Shown here one piece after another: positions 1-7,916 of a stretch of DNA of 64,000 nt; position 1 is the stretch's first letter; every line of letters begins with the position of its first letter. The translations under genes and the position numbers were made by a program. Under the pieces are notes generated by a model. The model ran no database searches. It saw nothing but the letters and a program-made list of their open reading frames with translations, and was not told where the DNA came from. Origin of the DNA: Methanocorpusculaceae archaeon UBA425 (GTDB taxonomy: Archaea > Halobacteriota > Methanomicrobia > Methanomicrobiales > Methanocorpusculaceae); the NCBI GenBank assembly GCA_002506085.1, contig DAWV01000006.1, forward strand, positions 111,914-175,913, given 5' to 3'.

Positions 1-2118
1 TTCTTTCGTGACATCTGCTGCAAGAGAGTTTACACGGGAAATCAGCCAGCGGTCTTCTCTGCAGTAATCTTTGAAGTGGTCTTCGACGACCGATGGGTCC
101 CAGACCCCGTCTATGGTTGCCGGTTTGTAGCCGTCGAGTGCCATATATGGGAGAGGGAACTTGTAGACGTTCCAGAGAACATTGAACATTCTGTGGGTCG
201 TCTTGACTCCTTCGAGGGAGAAACGCATGTCATCCCAAGGGGCGTTTGCCGAGAGAATGTACTGACGCATTACGTCGACACCGAACTGTTTGATGACGTC
301 TTCCGGTGCGATGACGTTCCCGAGACTCTTACTCATCTTTTTACCATCCGAGTCCAGAGCGAATCCATGCATGAGAACGGATTTGTAGGGGGATTTGCCA
401 AAGGCAATTGTGGATAAGGCGAGCTGTGAGTAGAACCACCCGCGGGTCTGGTCATGTCCTTCGAGGATGAAGTCAGCCGGCCAGTATTTGGCGAAGTCTT
501 CGGTCTTCTCCGGGAAACGGAGGGTTGCCCATGAGGCAATACCCGAGTCATACCAGACATCGAAAATGTCCGGAATCCGCTTCATCGTTCCGCCGCATTC
601 GCACGGAATCGTAATGTCATCGACATACGGCCGGTGCGGGTCGGTCATTTTCTGACCGGAAAGCTCTTCGAGCTCCGTGTATCTGCCGATGACCTTGTAT
701 TTATTACAGACCGGGCATACCCAGACCGGAATCGGGATACCCCAGTATCTCTGCCGGGAAATACACCAGTCGCGTGCCTCTTCGATCCAGTCGTGGAACC
801 GAGCCGAACCTGCCCAGTCCGGATACCAGGTGACCTCTTCGGCAATCTCTTTGAGCATCTTTTCCCTGATATCCTTTGCTTTGAGGAACCACTGGGACGT
901 TGCACGATAGATAATCGGGGTTTTGCATCTCCAGCAGTGTCCGTATCGATGGGTTATTTTCCGGACCGCAAGTATGGAGTCCCCGAGGACATCAATGACT
1001 TCCTGATTGGTTTCCGGTGTCTTGACATATTTACCGGCAAACATTCCCGCGTCTTCGGTGAAGTTTCCATTTCCGTCAACCGGACAGAAGATCGGGAGAT
1101 TCTCTTTCAGACCGACGAGGTAGTCGTCCCAGCCGTGACCCGGGGCGATATGGACCATCCCGGTATTTTCCATAGCAACGTAATCGGCTATGACAACGCG
1201 GTGCTCAATTTTTTCCTGAATCGGAACTACAGCTGCGAGGGGAGAGGTGTATTTTGTTCCGGCGAGTTCTGCTCCGGTCTTTGTTTCAAGAATGGAGTAG
1301 TCCTGATATTTGCCGTATTTGAGAATCTGTTCGGCGAGGTCTTTTGCAATCCAGAGGTTTTCGGTCTTTCCGTTTTTCACCGCACGGCATTTGGCGTAGA
1401 CGAAGTCTTTTCCGACTGCGACAGCTACGTTTGCCGGAAGAGTCCAGGGGGTTGTTGTCCAGATGACCAGATATTCATTTTCGGTTCCCTGAATCGGGAA
1501 TTTGACGAAAATCGAGGGGTCGGTTTCATCCCAGTATTCAACTTCTGCGTCAGCGATGGCAGTGCCGCAGCGTGGACACCAGTTGACCACACGGGATCCG
1601 CGTTCCAGCATATGCTCTTCATCGCAGCGCTTGAGGGTGTACCAGGCAGCTTCCATGTATCCCTTATCGACCGTCTGGTAGGGGTCGTCGAAATCCATCC
1701 AGGTTCCGAGTGCCCGGAACTGGTCGCTCATCAGGTCTTTGTGAGTGAGAGCGAACTCCCGGCATTCTTCGATGAACTTTGCGACACCGTATTTTTCGAT
1801 GTCCATCTTGTTCTTGAAACCGAGTTTCTCCTCGACCTTGACCTCGATTGGAAGACCATGCATATCATACCCTGCTCTTTCAATGATATGCTGACCAGTC
1901 ATTGAGTGATATCTGATAATCGAGTCTTTGAGGATTTTGTTCCAGGCGGTTCCAAGGTGAATATAGCCGGTTGTGTAAGGCGGGCCGTCCACAAAGAGCC
2001 AGGGCTGCCCTGATTCATGGAGTTTTCTGGTTTTACTATATGTGTCGTTGGATTTCCAGTATTCACTTACGTTGTTTTCGACAACGACCGGAACGTAACT
2101 TTCTGTTATTTCTTTCAC
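1..2118 (-). CDS. ileS: Isoleucyl-tRNA synthetase, C-terminus cut off by window edge
   Basis: Class I aminoacyl-tRNA synthetase that charges tRNA-Ile in the cytoplasm. The minus-strand frame opens at GTG 2118, behind a GAGGG ribosome-binding sequence, and reads VKEITESYVPVV. The HIGH-type ATP motif appears as HLGTAWNK near residue 50. It is followed by a zinc-type pair in WCPRCGTA, the editing-domain signature WTTTPWTLPANVA, a second CxxC pair in CWRCKTPI, and KKMSKSLGN (bases 322-339). About 706 codons are present against roughly 1050 usual for archaeal IleS, so the anticodon-binding C-terminal part lies beyond position 1. The gene diverges from the AOR operon across about 270 bp. Nothing in the visible part looks broken. 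Confidence 0.96.
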   Translation of the reverse strand, partial: MKEITESYVPVVVENNVSEYWKSNDTYSKTRKLHESGQPWLFVDGPPYTTGYIHLGTAWNKILKDSIIRYHSMTGQHIIERAGYDMHGLPIEVKVEEKLGFKNKMDIEKYGVAKFIEECREFALTHKDLMSDQFRALGTWMDFDDPYQTVDKGYMEAAWYTLKRCDEEHMLERGSRVVNWCPRCGTAIADAEVEYWDETDPSIFVKFPIQGTENEYLVIWTTTPWTLPANVAVAVGKDFVYAKCRAVKNGKTENLWIAKDLAEQILKYGKYQDYSILETKTGAELAGTKYTSPLAAVVPIQEKIEHRVVIADYVAMENTGMVHIAPGHGWDDYLVGLKENLPIFCPVDGNGNFTEDAGMFAGKYVKTPETNQEVIDVLGDSILAVRKITHRYGHCWRCKTPIIYRATSQWFLKAKDIREKMLKEIAEEVTWYPDWAGSARFHDWIEEARDWCISRQRYWGIPIPVWVCPVCNKYKVIGRYTELEELSGQKMTDPHRPYVDDITIPCECGGTMKRIPDIFDVWYDSGIASWATLRFPEKTEDFAKYWPADFILEGHDQTRGWFYSQLALSTIAFGKSPYKSVLMHGFALDSDGKKMSKSLGNVIAPEDVIKQFGVDVMRQYILSANAPWDDMRFSLEGVKTTHRMFNVLWNVYKFPLPYMALDGYKPATIDGVWDPSVVEDHFKDYCREDRWLISRVNSLAADVTKE

Positions 2119-2348
2119 GAGTTTCTTCCCTCACTCATTATGTGGCTAAATATTGGTTGTTGTTATAGATAAGTGATTATGTGTCCCGGCGGTATCTTAT
2201 CCGGGTCAGTTTCATTGAAGCGTGTATGGATAGAATAGAGTTTTTTTGACTGAGCCTGCTTATTCCCGGAGGAAATTTCCCGGGGCTTTCATGCAAAAAC
2301 TGCGATGATCCCCCGATGATACATCTGTGAAAATTATCCCCTATTCAA

Positions 2349-2358
2349 ACATTTATAG
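2349..2358 (+). promoter_or_regulatory. TATA box of the AOR operon
   Basis: The sequence acatttatag lies about 25 bp before the TTG at 2381 and about 40 bp before the ATG at 2393. That spacing implies a leaderless or very short-leader transcript, consistent with the lack of a Shine-Dalgarno sequence before either codon. The rest of the 2119-2348 gap is AT-rich and I see no gene in it. Confidence 0.5.
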
Positions 2359-2392
2359 TCAATGACCACGAAGTAACTGTTTGGTAATCATC

Positions 2393-4168
2393 ATGGACGG
2401 ATACGCAGGAAACATGGTCTATGTCGATCTCTCAACCGGGGCGATAACAATCAAACCCACGCCGCCGGAACTCAAAAAGGACTATATTGGCGGACGGGGT
2501 TTTGGCATCAGGATCCTGACCGACATGGTTGACCCAAAGATCGATCCGTTGAGTGATAAGAATATTCTCGTCTTCGCTGCCGGCCCGCTGACCGGAACCG
2601 GCATCCCTCTTGGAAGCCGGTATGAGGTATCGACGATATCTCCTTTGACCGGGCTTGCCGTGAGTGCCAACAGTGGCGGGGTCTTTGGCTGGAAGCTGAA
2701 AAAAGCCGGATTCGATGCAGTGATTCTCTCCGGTAAATCAGCAAAGCCGGTATATCTGTTTCTCGACAACGGGAAGGCCGAACTTCGTGATGCCGCTCAT
2801 CTCTGGGGTAAAACCACAGGAGAGACGACCGAGGCAATCGTGGATGAGTTGAAGGATCAAAGTGTCCGGGTATCCTGCATAGGGCCGGCAGGTGAAAACC
2901 TGGTGCTGATTTCCTGTATCATCAATGAAAAAACACGGGCTGCCGGCCGCGGGGGTGTCGGGGCAGTCATGGGGTCAAAGAATCTGAAAGCAGTCGCGGC
3001 CCGCGGAGACCTTCCCATCAAACCGGCAGATGAAGTCCTGCTCAAAGGGGTAAAGGAACGCGTGAAAAAGAAGATCGAAGAGAATGGTATCGCGAAGGGT
3101 CTGCATGATTACGGCACGGCTGTGCTCGTCAACATTCTCAACGAGAACTATCTCATGCCGACCCGGAACTTCCAGACCGCCCACTTTTCGGGGGCTGAGA
3201 AGATCTCCGGCGAGACGATGACAAAAACGATTCTTAAGAAACCCAAAGGATGTTATGCATGTATAGTTCAGTGCGGCCGTGTGCACGAATTCGACGGCGA
3301 GACCGGTGAGGGTCCGGAATATGAACCTGACTGGGGATTTGGTGCTGACTGCGGGGTCGATGATCTCAAAATGATCACCCGGGCAAACAACATCTGCAAT
3401 GAGTATGGGCTCGATGCGATTTCGGCGCCGACAACAATCGCCTGCCTGATGGAAATGGCGGAGAAAGGGTATGTCAACCACCCGATCCGGTTCGGCGATG
3501 CAAATGGCATGCTGAAACTGGTGGAGCAGATTGCGAGGCGCGAAGATATCGGCGATGAACTTGCCGAGGGATCCTTCCGGTTTGCGACGAAATACGGTCA
3601 TCCGGAACTGTCGATGAGCTCCAAGAAACAGGAACTGCCTGCCTACGATCCCCGGGGAATTCAGGGATATGGGCTTGCAACCGCCACATCGAACCGGGGC
3701 GGAGACCACGTGTACGGATACATGATCTCGCCGGAGATTCTTGGCTCTCCGGAAAAATTGGATCCTTATGTTATAACAGGAAAACCGCAGTGGGTCAAGA
3801 CATTCCAGGACCTGACAGCAGCTATTGATGCATCGGGTATGTGCCTGTTCACTTCCTTTGCTCTGGGGGCGGGGGATTATGCGGATCTTCTTACCGCAAC
3901 CACGGGAGTGAAGGTAGACTCTGAGGAACTGCTGAAAGTCGGCGAACGGATATGGAATCTCCAGAAGCTCTATAATATCAAACGCGGGTTCGGCCGGAAA
4001 GACGATACCCTGCCGGACCGGCTTTTGACCGAACCGCTGAAAGAAGGTGCCCCTGCGGGTCAGGTATCCCGAATCCATGAAATGCTCGATGAGTATTATG
4101 CTCTTCGCGGCTGGGATGCGGAAGGAATCCCGACAAAGGAAAAGCTCCGGGAACTGGGGCTTATATAA
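2393..4168 (+). CDS. aor: Tungsten-dependent aldehyde:ferredoxin oxidoreductase
   Basis: AOR-family tungstopterin enzyme that oxidises aldehydes to carboxylates with ferredoxin as acceptor, in the cytoplasm. From ATG 2393 the protein has about 591 residues, the normal family length. The N-terminal domain (GGRGFG, GPLTGTG, GSKNLKA) forms the pterin cradle. The four cysteines expected to bind the [4Fe-4S] cluster are seen at residues 287, 290, 294 and 484 (GCYACIVQC and SGMC). A TTG twelve bases upstream is an alternative start. The gene leads an operon with an E1-like and a MoaD-like gene, as expected for a supply of pterin dithiolene sulfur. The natural substrate cannot be read from sequence. 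Confidence 0.9.
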   Translation: MDGYAGNMVYVDLSTGAITIKPTPPELKKDYIGGRGFGIRILTDMVDPKIDPLSDKNILVFAAGPLTGTGIPLGSRYEVSTISPLTGLAVSANSGGVFGWKLKKAGFDAVILSGKSAKPVYLFLDNGKAELRDAAHLWGKTTGETTEAIVDELKDQSVRVSCIGPAGENLVLISCIINEKTRAAGRGGVGAVMGSKNLKAVAARGDLPIKPADEVLLKGVKERVKKKIEENGIAKGLHDYGTAVLVNILNENYLMPTRNFQTAHFSGAEKISGETMTKTILKKPKGCYACIVQCGRVHEFDGETGEGPEYEPDWGFGADCGVDDLKMITRANNICNEYGLDAISAPTTIACLMEMAEKGYVNHPIRFGDANGMLKLVEQIARREDIGDELAEGSFRFATKYGHPELSMSSKKQELPAYDPRGIQGYGLATATSNRGGDHVYGYMISPEILGSPEKLDPYVITGKPQWVKTFQDLTAAIDASGMCLFTSFALGAGDYADLLTATTGVKVDSEELLKVGERIWNLQKLYNIKRGFGRKDDTLPDRLLTEPLKEGAPAGQVSRIHEMLDEYYALRGWDAEGIPTKEKLRELGLI

Positions 4169-4197
4169 AGCGGCAGACCGTGCCGGAGGATTTCGAT

Positions 4198-4956
4198 ATG
4201 TCAGCAGAGTCATTGGATGCCCGGTATCAGAGGCAGATTCCTCTTTTCGGTAAAGAGGGACAAAAGAAACTCAAAAACGCCCGTATCCTTCTTGCCGGGG
4301 CAGGGGGTCTTGGTTCAGCGATTGCCATGTACCTCGCTGCTGCAGGAGTTGGCTATATTCGGATTGTCGATGAGGATGTCGTAGAGACTTCCAACCTCAA
4401 CCGGCAAATTCTGTATCGTGAAACGGATATCGGTTCATGTAAGGTTGAAGCCGCGGAAAAAACGATTCATGCACTCAATCGCGATGTTGACGTGGATGCG
4501 GTCTGCCGGCATATCAATGAGAAATCTGTGGGGAATCTTGTCCAGGGGGTGGATATGATTCTTGACGGCATGGATAATTTTGCTGCCCGCTACATTCTGA
4601 ACCGTGCGGGTCTCGATGAAAAAATTCCGTTCATTCACGGTGCCGTGAACGGATTCTACGGACAGGTAACGACTCTCATTCCCGGTGTCACTCCCTGTCT
4701 CCGCTGCATCATTCCAACAACGCCGACCTGGGAAAAGAACGCGATTATCGGGGTGACCTGCGGAGCGATTGGCAGTATCGAGGCAACCGAGGCAATCAAG
4801 TATATCACCGGAACCGGAGAGCTCCTGAAAAACCGGCTGCTGCTCTGGGACGGGCTGCGTGGCGAATCGGAATCGATTCAAATCGTGAACTCTCCCGAAT
4901 GCACTGACTGCGGTTTTTCAGAGAGTGAACCGGATGCCCGGAGATTTCCCGTATGA
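4198..4956 (+). CDS. E1-like MoeB/ThiF/HesA family adenylyltransferase
   Basis: Adenylates the C-terminal glycine of a ubiquitin-fold sulfur carrier, here presumably the MoaD-like product encoded directly downstream. The nucleotide loop GAGGLGS lies near residue 34, followed by the DEDVVETSNLNRQ signature of ThiF/MoeB proteins. CLRC and CTDC are the zinc pairs, and the candidate active-site cysteine is in VTCGAIGS. ATG 4198 is preferred because GGAGGA lies 8 bp before it; the GTG at 4180 sits upstream of that site. Length is about 252 residues, as in MoeB, with no rhodanese domain. Its place behind AOR suggests service to the tungstopterin cofactor rather than thiamine. Confidence 0.85.
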   Translation: MSAESLDARYQRQIPLFGKEGQKKLKNARILLAGAGGLGSAIAMYLAAAGVGYIRIVDEDVVETSNLNRQILYRETDIGSCKVEAAEKTIHALNRDVDVDAVCRHINEKSVGNLVQGVDMILDGMDNFAARYILNRAGLDEKIPFIHGAVNGFYGQVTTLIPGVTPCLRCIIPTTPTWEKNAIIGVTCGAIGSIEATEAIKYITGTGELLKNRLLLWDGLRGESESIQIVNSPECTDCGFSESEPDARRFPV

Positions 4957-5231
4957 AGATTACTGTGAAGGCTTTTGCAATGTTTCGCGAGGTCATGGAT
5001 ATGCAGATTGAGCTTGAGTTTCCGGATGGGGCGACTGTTCGCACGCTACTCACTAGTCTCACTGCGCGATATGAAGGATTAAGTGAGGTGATGTTTGCCG
5101 CTCCGGATACCCTCCGGGACTTTGTCAACATCCTGAGAAACGGCAGAAACATCCATTTTATTGCAGGTCTCGACACTCCTCTCGACAATGGGGACATAAT
5201 CGCCCTGTTCCCGCCGGCTGCCGGAGGCTAA
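4953..5231 (+). CDS. MoaD/ThiS-like sulfur carrier protein
   Basis: Small ubiquitin-fold protein of 92 residues ending in PPAAGG. The terminal Gly-Gly is what an E1-like enzyme adenylates and a sulfur donor converts to thiocarboxylate, for molybdopterin dithiolene synthesis. Family features are the LLTSLTARY helix, the NGRN segment and the DNGDIIALFPPAAGG tail. Its ATG overlaps the upstream stop as ATGA, so translation of the pair is probably coupled. Given its position, it probably works with the E1-like protein for the tungsten cofactor of AOR. MoaE is not in the window, so that partner must lie elsewhere. Confidence 0.85.
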   Translation: MKITVKAFAMFREVMDMQIELEFPDGATVRTLLTSLTARYEGLSEVMFAAPDTLRDFVNILRNGRNIHFIAGLDTPLDNGDIIALFPPAAGG

Positions 5232-5273
5232 GGTCATCTCCTCACCGCAAACACGTGAAACCTGAAATCAAAA

Positions 5274-5299
5274 GAGATTTGGATTTTTTCGTGAATCTC
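5274..5299 (+). terminator. Possible terminator after the AOR operon
   Basis: GAGATT and AATCTC form a short stem around a loop that contains a run of six T (5284-5289). It lies about 45 bp after the moaD-like stop. T-runs end archaeal transcripts; the hairpin may be incidental. Confidence 0.4.
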
Positions 5300-5372
5300 C
5301 GTCGTGCTTTATTCATCCACGACACACAAGTATATATCCCTGGGTGTCCTATATCATGACGCAGTTATCTGT

Positions 5373-5386
5373 GGGAAATATAAAAC
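5373..5386 (+). promoter_or_regulatory. BRE/TATA promoter of the zinc-ribbon gene
   Basis: gggaaatataaaac is a typical purine-rich BRE followed by a TATA box. It would start a transcript near 5405, upstream of the AAAGGA ribosome-binding site and the ATG at 5444. A second TATA-like sequence (agtatatatc) lies about 40 bp further upstream. Confidence 0.55.
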
Positions 5387-5443
5387 AGACAGTATGTCTA
5401 TTTTGTTTTTTTCGTGAGCATTATGCTCAAAGGAAATCCTATC

Positions 5444-5632
5444 ATGGAAAGAAGAAATACAAGCTTTGGCGGATCACGCCAGTTTAATGACGGCCCCCGC
5501 GAAATGACAAAAACAGTCTGCTCAGACTGTGGAAAAGAATGCGAGGTTCCGTTCAAGCCAACAGAAGGCAGACCAGTTTACTGTCAGGAATGCCTTCCAA
5601 AACACCGGACCCCACGTAACAACCGGTACTAA
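5444..5632 (+). CDS. Small CxxC-x17-CxxC zinc-ribbon protein
   Basis: From ATG 5444, with AAAGGA about 10 bp upstream, the protein has 62 residues. It carries CSDCGKECEVPFKP followed by GRPVYCQEC. The spacing of the two CxxC pairs matches the CxxC-x17-CxxC family, a presumed zinc ribbon of unknown function found in many archaea and some bacteria. The flanks are basic and polar (MERRNTSFGG at the N-terminus, RTPRNNRY at the C-terminus), which would suit nucleic-acid binding, but that is inference. It has its own promoter and stands alone between the AOR operon and def. Confidence 0.75.
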   Translation: MERRNTSFGGSRQFNDGPREMTKTVCSDCGKECEVPFKPTEGRPVYCQECLPKHRTPRNNRY

Positions 5633-5871
5633 TACTGTTCGGACAGCGATGTCCTAACACATCATTTTATTGGATTCGTCCAGCATCTTTTATTATCAGG
5701 TACTATTCTGTTATTATTGTTTTTCGGAGAACACCTCATATTCATTTCGTCCTGATTACGGAATGGGGTAAAGTATGGAGCGTCATTTGTTCTGAGGAAA
5801 GACCCGTATTTTTGTCGTCATATTCTTCAATAAAAAAATCCAATACTATAACCAACGGAGATACACATACA

Positions 5872-6360
5872 ATGGAGATACAGATATACGGAAAAGCAGT
5901 ACTCTCGAAAGTTGCCGGACCCGTCGATACAATAACCCCCGAGCTATTAGCCACTCTTGAAGAGATGGTTCCGCTCATGAAGGAAAGCCGGGGTGTCGGT
6001 CTTGCGGGACCGCAGGTCGGGATTTCCAAGCGGTTCTTTGTGATGGATGCCGGAGACAAAGTCCGTAAAGTCATAAACCCGGAAATTCTGAAATTCGGGA
6101 ATGCTCTTATCGAGATGGAAGAAGGCTGTCTGTCAGTTCCGGGTATTCATAAAAGCGTCCGCCGCCCGCGGAGAATTACGGTCAGATACATGAACGACGC
6201 GGGCGAAAAAACAGAGGAGGAGCTCAAGGATTATCCGGCCCGCGTTTTTCAGCATGAGTATGATCATCTGGACGGGATTCTCTTTGTCGATAGAATCAGT
6301 CCCATTGCAAAAAGAATCATTGCAAAACAGCTTGAGGATCTGAAAAATAAGGAGGCATAA
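5872..6360 (+). CDS. def: Peptide deformylase
   Basis: Metallohydrolase that removes the N-formyl group from initiator methionine. All three family motifs are intact: GVGLAGPQVG, EGCLSVPG (metal-binding Cys) and QHEYDHLDG (HExxH). From ATG 5872 the protein is 162 residues, a normal length, and an upstream ggag suits this start better than the longer frame. It lies two bases before fmt, the classical bacterial def-fmt order. Deformylase is unexpected in archaea, which as a rule start with unformylated methionine. Acquisition from bacteria and use on another formylated substrate are both possible. The catalytic residues give no sign of inactivity. Confidence 0.93.
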   Translation: MEIQIYGKAVLSKVAGPVDTITPELLATLEEMVPLMKESRGVGLAGPQVGISKRFFVMDAGDKVRKVINPEILKFGNALIEMEEGCLSVPGIHKSVRRPRRITVRYMNDAGEKTEEELKDYPARVFQHEYDHLDGILFVDRISPIAKRIIAKQLEDLKNKEA

Positions 6361-6361
6361 G

Positions 6362-7294
6362 ATGCGGGTTCTGTTTATGGGGACACCGGAGTATGCTCTT
6401 CCTGCTCTTCGTGCGGTTTATGCAAAACATGAAATTGTCGGGATTCTGACAAGGACCGACAAGCCGAACCGCCGGGGAAATAAAATTGTGTTCTCTCCGG
6501 TGAAGACATTTGCACTTGAGCACGGCATCCCGGTCTTTCAGCCTGAAAACATGAAGGACCCTGCTTTATTCGGGGAGCTGAAAGCTCTCTCCCCGGATAT
6601 TACCATAGTTGTCGCTTTTGGAATGATGATTCCTGATTCAATCATCAATCTCCCGAAATACAATACAATAAATATTCACGGTTCGCTTCTCCCGAAATAT
6701 CGGGGAGCAGCTCCGATGCAGTATGCTCTTTTGAATGGAGATAAAGAGGCAGGAGTCTCGATTATGTACGTGACGGCGAGACTTGATGCGGGGGATGTCA
6801 TTTTATCGAAGTCGATTCCTCTTGGAGAAAATGAAACATTCGGCGAAGTGCACGATCGTCTTGCCGACCTCGGAGCCGAAGCTTTGGTCGCGGCTCTTGA
6901 TATGATTGAATCGGGGCATGTAACGGGAATCCCGCAGGATGAGCAGAAGGTGACCTTTGCCCCCTCGATTTCCAAAGAGGAGTGTGTTATTGACTGGTCG
7001 TTACCCGCGGGCGTGATTCACAACCGGATTCGCGGTCTCTCTCCGGTTCCCGGGGCAAATACAAAACTGCCGGACGGGAAGCTTCTAAAGATTTACCAGA
7101 GTGAAAAAGTCGCCGGAGAGTATTCCGGTGTACCGGGTACGGTCGTTGATGTGATGAAAAAGAAGGGACCTGTCGTGATGACCGGAGACGGTGCTCTTTG
7201 TATTCTTACGGCAAAGCCTGAGGGAAAACGCGAGATGCCGGGATATGAAATTGTGAACGGGCACTATCTGAAAGTCGGCGATTCTCTCGAGTAA
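6362..7294 (+). CDS. fmt: Methionyl-tRNA formyltransferase-like protein
   Basis: Fmt transfers a formyl group from 10-formyltetrahydrofolate to Met-tRNA. The 310-residue protein has the N-terminal MRVLFMGTPEYALPAL start, the catalytic NIHGSLLPKYRGAAP block, QYALLNGD, and LDAGDVI. It keeps the C-terminal OB-like domain (about residues 205-310) that contacts tRNA and distinguishes Fmt from smaller formyltransferases. Def stops one base before this ATG, so the two are co-transcribed. The odd point is biological: an archaeon with tetrahydromethanopterin C1 chemistry would need a folate-type formyl donor or an altered cofactor. A diverged formyltransferase for another amine is the main alternative. 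Confidence 0.88.
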   Translation: MRVLFMGTPEYALPALRAVYAKHEIVGILTRTDKPNRRGNKIVFSPVKTFALEHGIPVFQPENMKDPALFGELKALSPDITIVVAFGMMIPDSIINLPKYNTINIHGSLLPKYRGAAPMQYALLNGDKEAGVSIMYVTARLDAGDVILSKSIPLGENETFGEVHDRLADLGAEALVAALDMIESGHVTGIPQDEQKVTFAPSISKEECVIDWSLPAGVIHNRIRGLSPVPGANTKLPDGKLLKIYQSEKVAGEYSGVPGTVVDVMKKKGPVVMTGDGALCILTAKPEGKREMPGYEIVNGHYLKVGDSLE

Positions 7295-7411
7295 AGTCTC
7301 TCAATAATTTTTTTAGTGTCTCTTTTTTTAGTTAGGAGTTACGCGGTGTGCTCTCAATCAAAAACGAGGGTTATGCATCCTGTGGTCGCGGACGACCTCA
7401 GCGGAGGCGGG

Positions 7412-7492
7412 CCGCTCCGTAAGAGCGGTCTTAGCAGAGCAAGGCTTTGCCTTGCGACCAAATCTTTGATTTGCGACCAAACCGAAGGTTTG
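7412..7492. repeat. Cluster of four short hairpins, left
   Basis: Four consecutive perfect inverted repeats with 3-5 base loops: CCGCTC/GAGCGG (7412-7428), GCAAGGC/GCCTTGC (7439-7455), CAAATC/GATTTG (7459-7473) and CAAACC/GGTTTG (7478-7492). The last three start about 20 bases apart and are joined by GCGACC-type linkers. Confidence 0.75.
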
Positions 7493-7594
7493 CGCGTGGA
7501 TGGAGGGATGGGAGACATTCTTTTTTCAAAAGAGGATAGCTTTCATCCTTTTTTTTGATTCATGGAGGCGAAAAACGATGGCGGATGTACTCGC

Positions 7595-7678
7595 AGGCTT
7601 CGCCTCGGGATTCGCAAGTTTCCTCTGAAAACTTGGTCGCAAATCAAAGATTTGCTCGGCTGAGGCCGCCCCTTCGGG
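7595..7678. repeat. Cluster of four short hairpins, right; partly inverted copy
   Basis: AGGC/GCCT (7595-7605), CAAGTTT/AAACTTG (7615-7635), CAAATC/GATTTG (7640-7654) and CCC/GGG with a TTC loop (7670-7678). The stretch TGGTCGCAAATCAAAGATTT (7634-7653) is the reverse complement of part of the left cluster (about 7460-7479), so the two clusters form a larger inverted pair about 175 bp apart. Confidence 0.7.
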
Positions 7679-7916
7679 TCAGCTCGCCCCTGTCCCCCTT
7701 TTCGTGAATTCTGTTGAATTCTGTGTATTCCGTGTGGGGGACGGGGGAGGGGACGACATGGGTTCCATCCAACCGATTCTTTATATTTTCCGTGTTTCTG
7801 TGTGATTTCAGTGTTTTCCGTGTGATGATACGGCCATCAAAAAGAATCCCGTACAAGAAATCGAAGTACATCAGGAAATCTATACTAAAAAAAGTAGTTG
7901 CTGGAAATTAAAAAAA

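Larger units (their letters stand above)
7295..7916. other. Gene-free interval with hairpin clusters
   Basis: A 620-base gap between fmt and the convergent ABC transporter. Short open frames here have no recognisable sequence and read through palindromes. Contents: two clusters of small perfect hairpins (entered separately), an imperfect hairpin with flanking T-run near 7529-7556 that could terminate def-fmt, and low-complexity repeats of ttccgtgt near 7720-7825. Confidence 0.6.

Noticed and set aside
634..1905. Long plus-strand frame of 423 codons
   Set aside because: It is antisense to ileS, whose minus-strand frame has all synthetase motifs; the plus-strand product has no recognisable domain.
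2975..4213. Minus-strand frame of 412 codons
   Set aside because: It lies antisense to AOR and the start of the E1-like gene; the plus-strand genes carry clear motifs.
7316..7558. 80-codon frame in the hairpin interval
   Set aside because: It runs through the palindromes, has no ribosome-binding site and no recognisable sequence.
7412..7678. Possible CRISPR array or leader
   Set aside because: The hairpin arms differ from one another and there are no equal-length spacers or repeated direct units.
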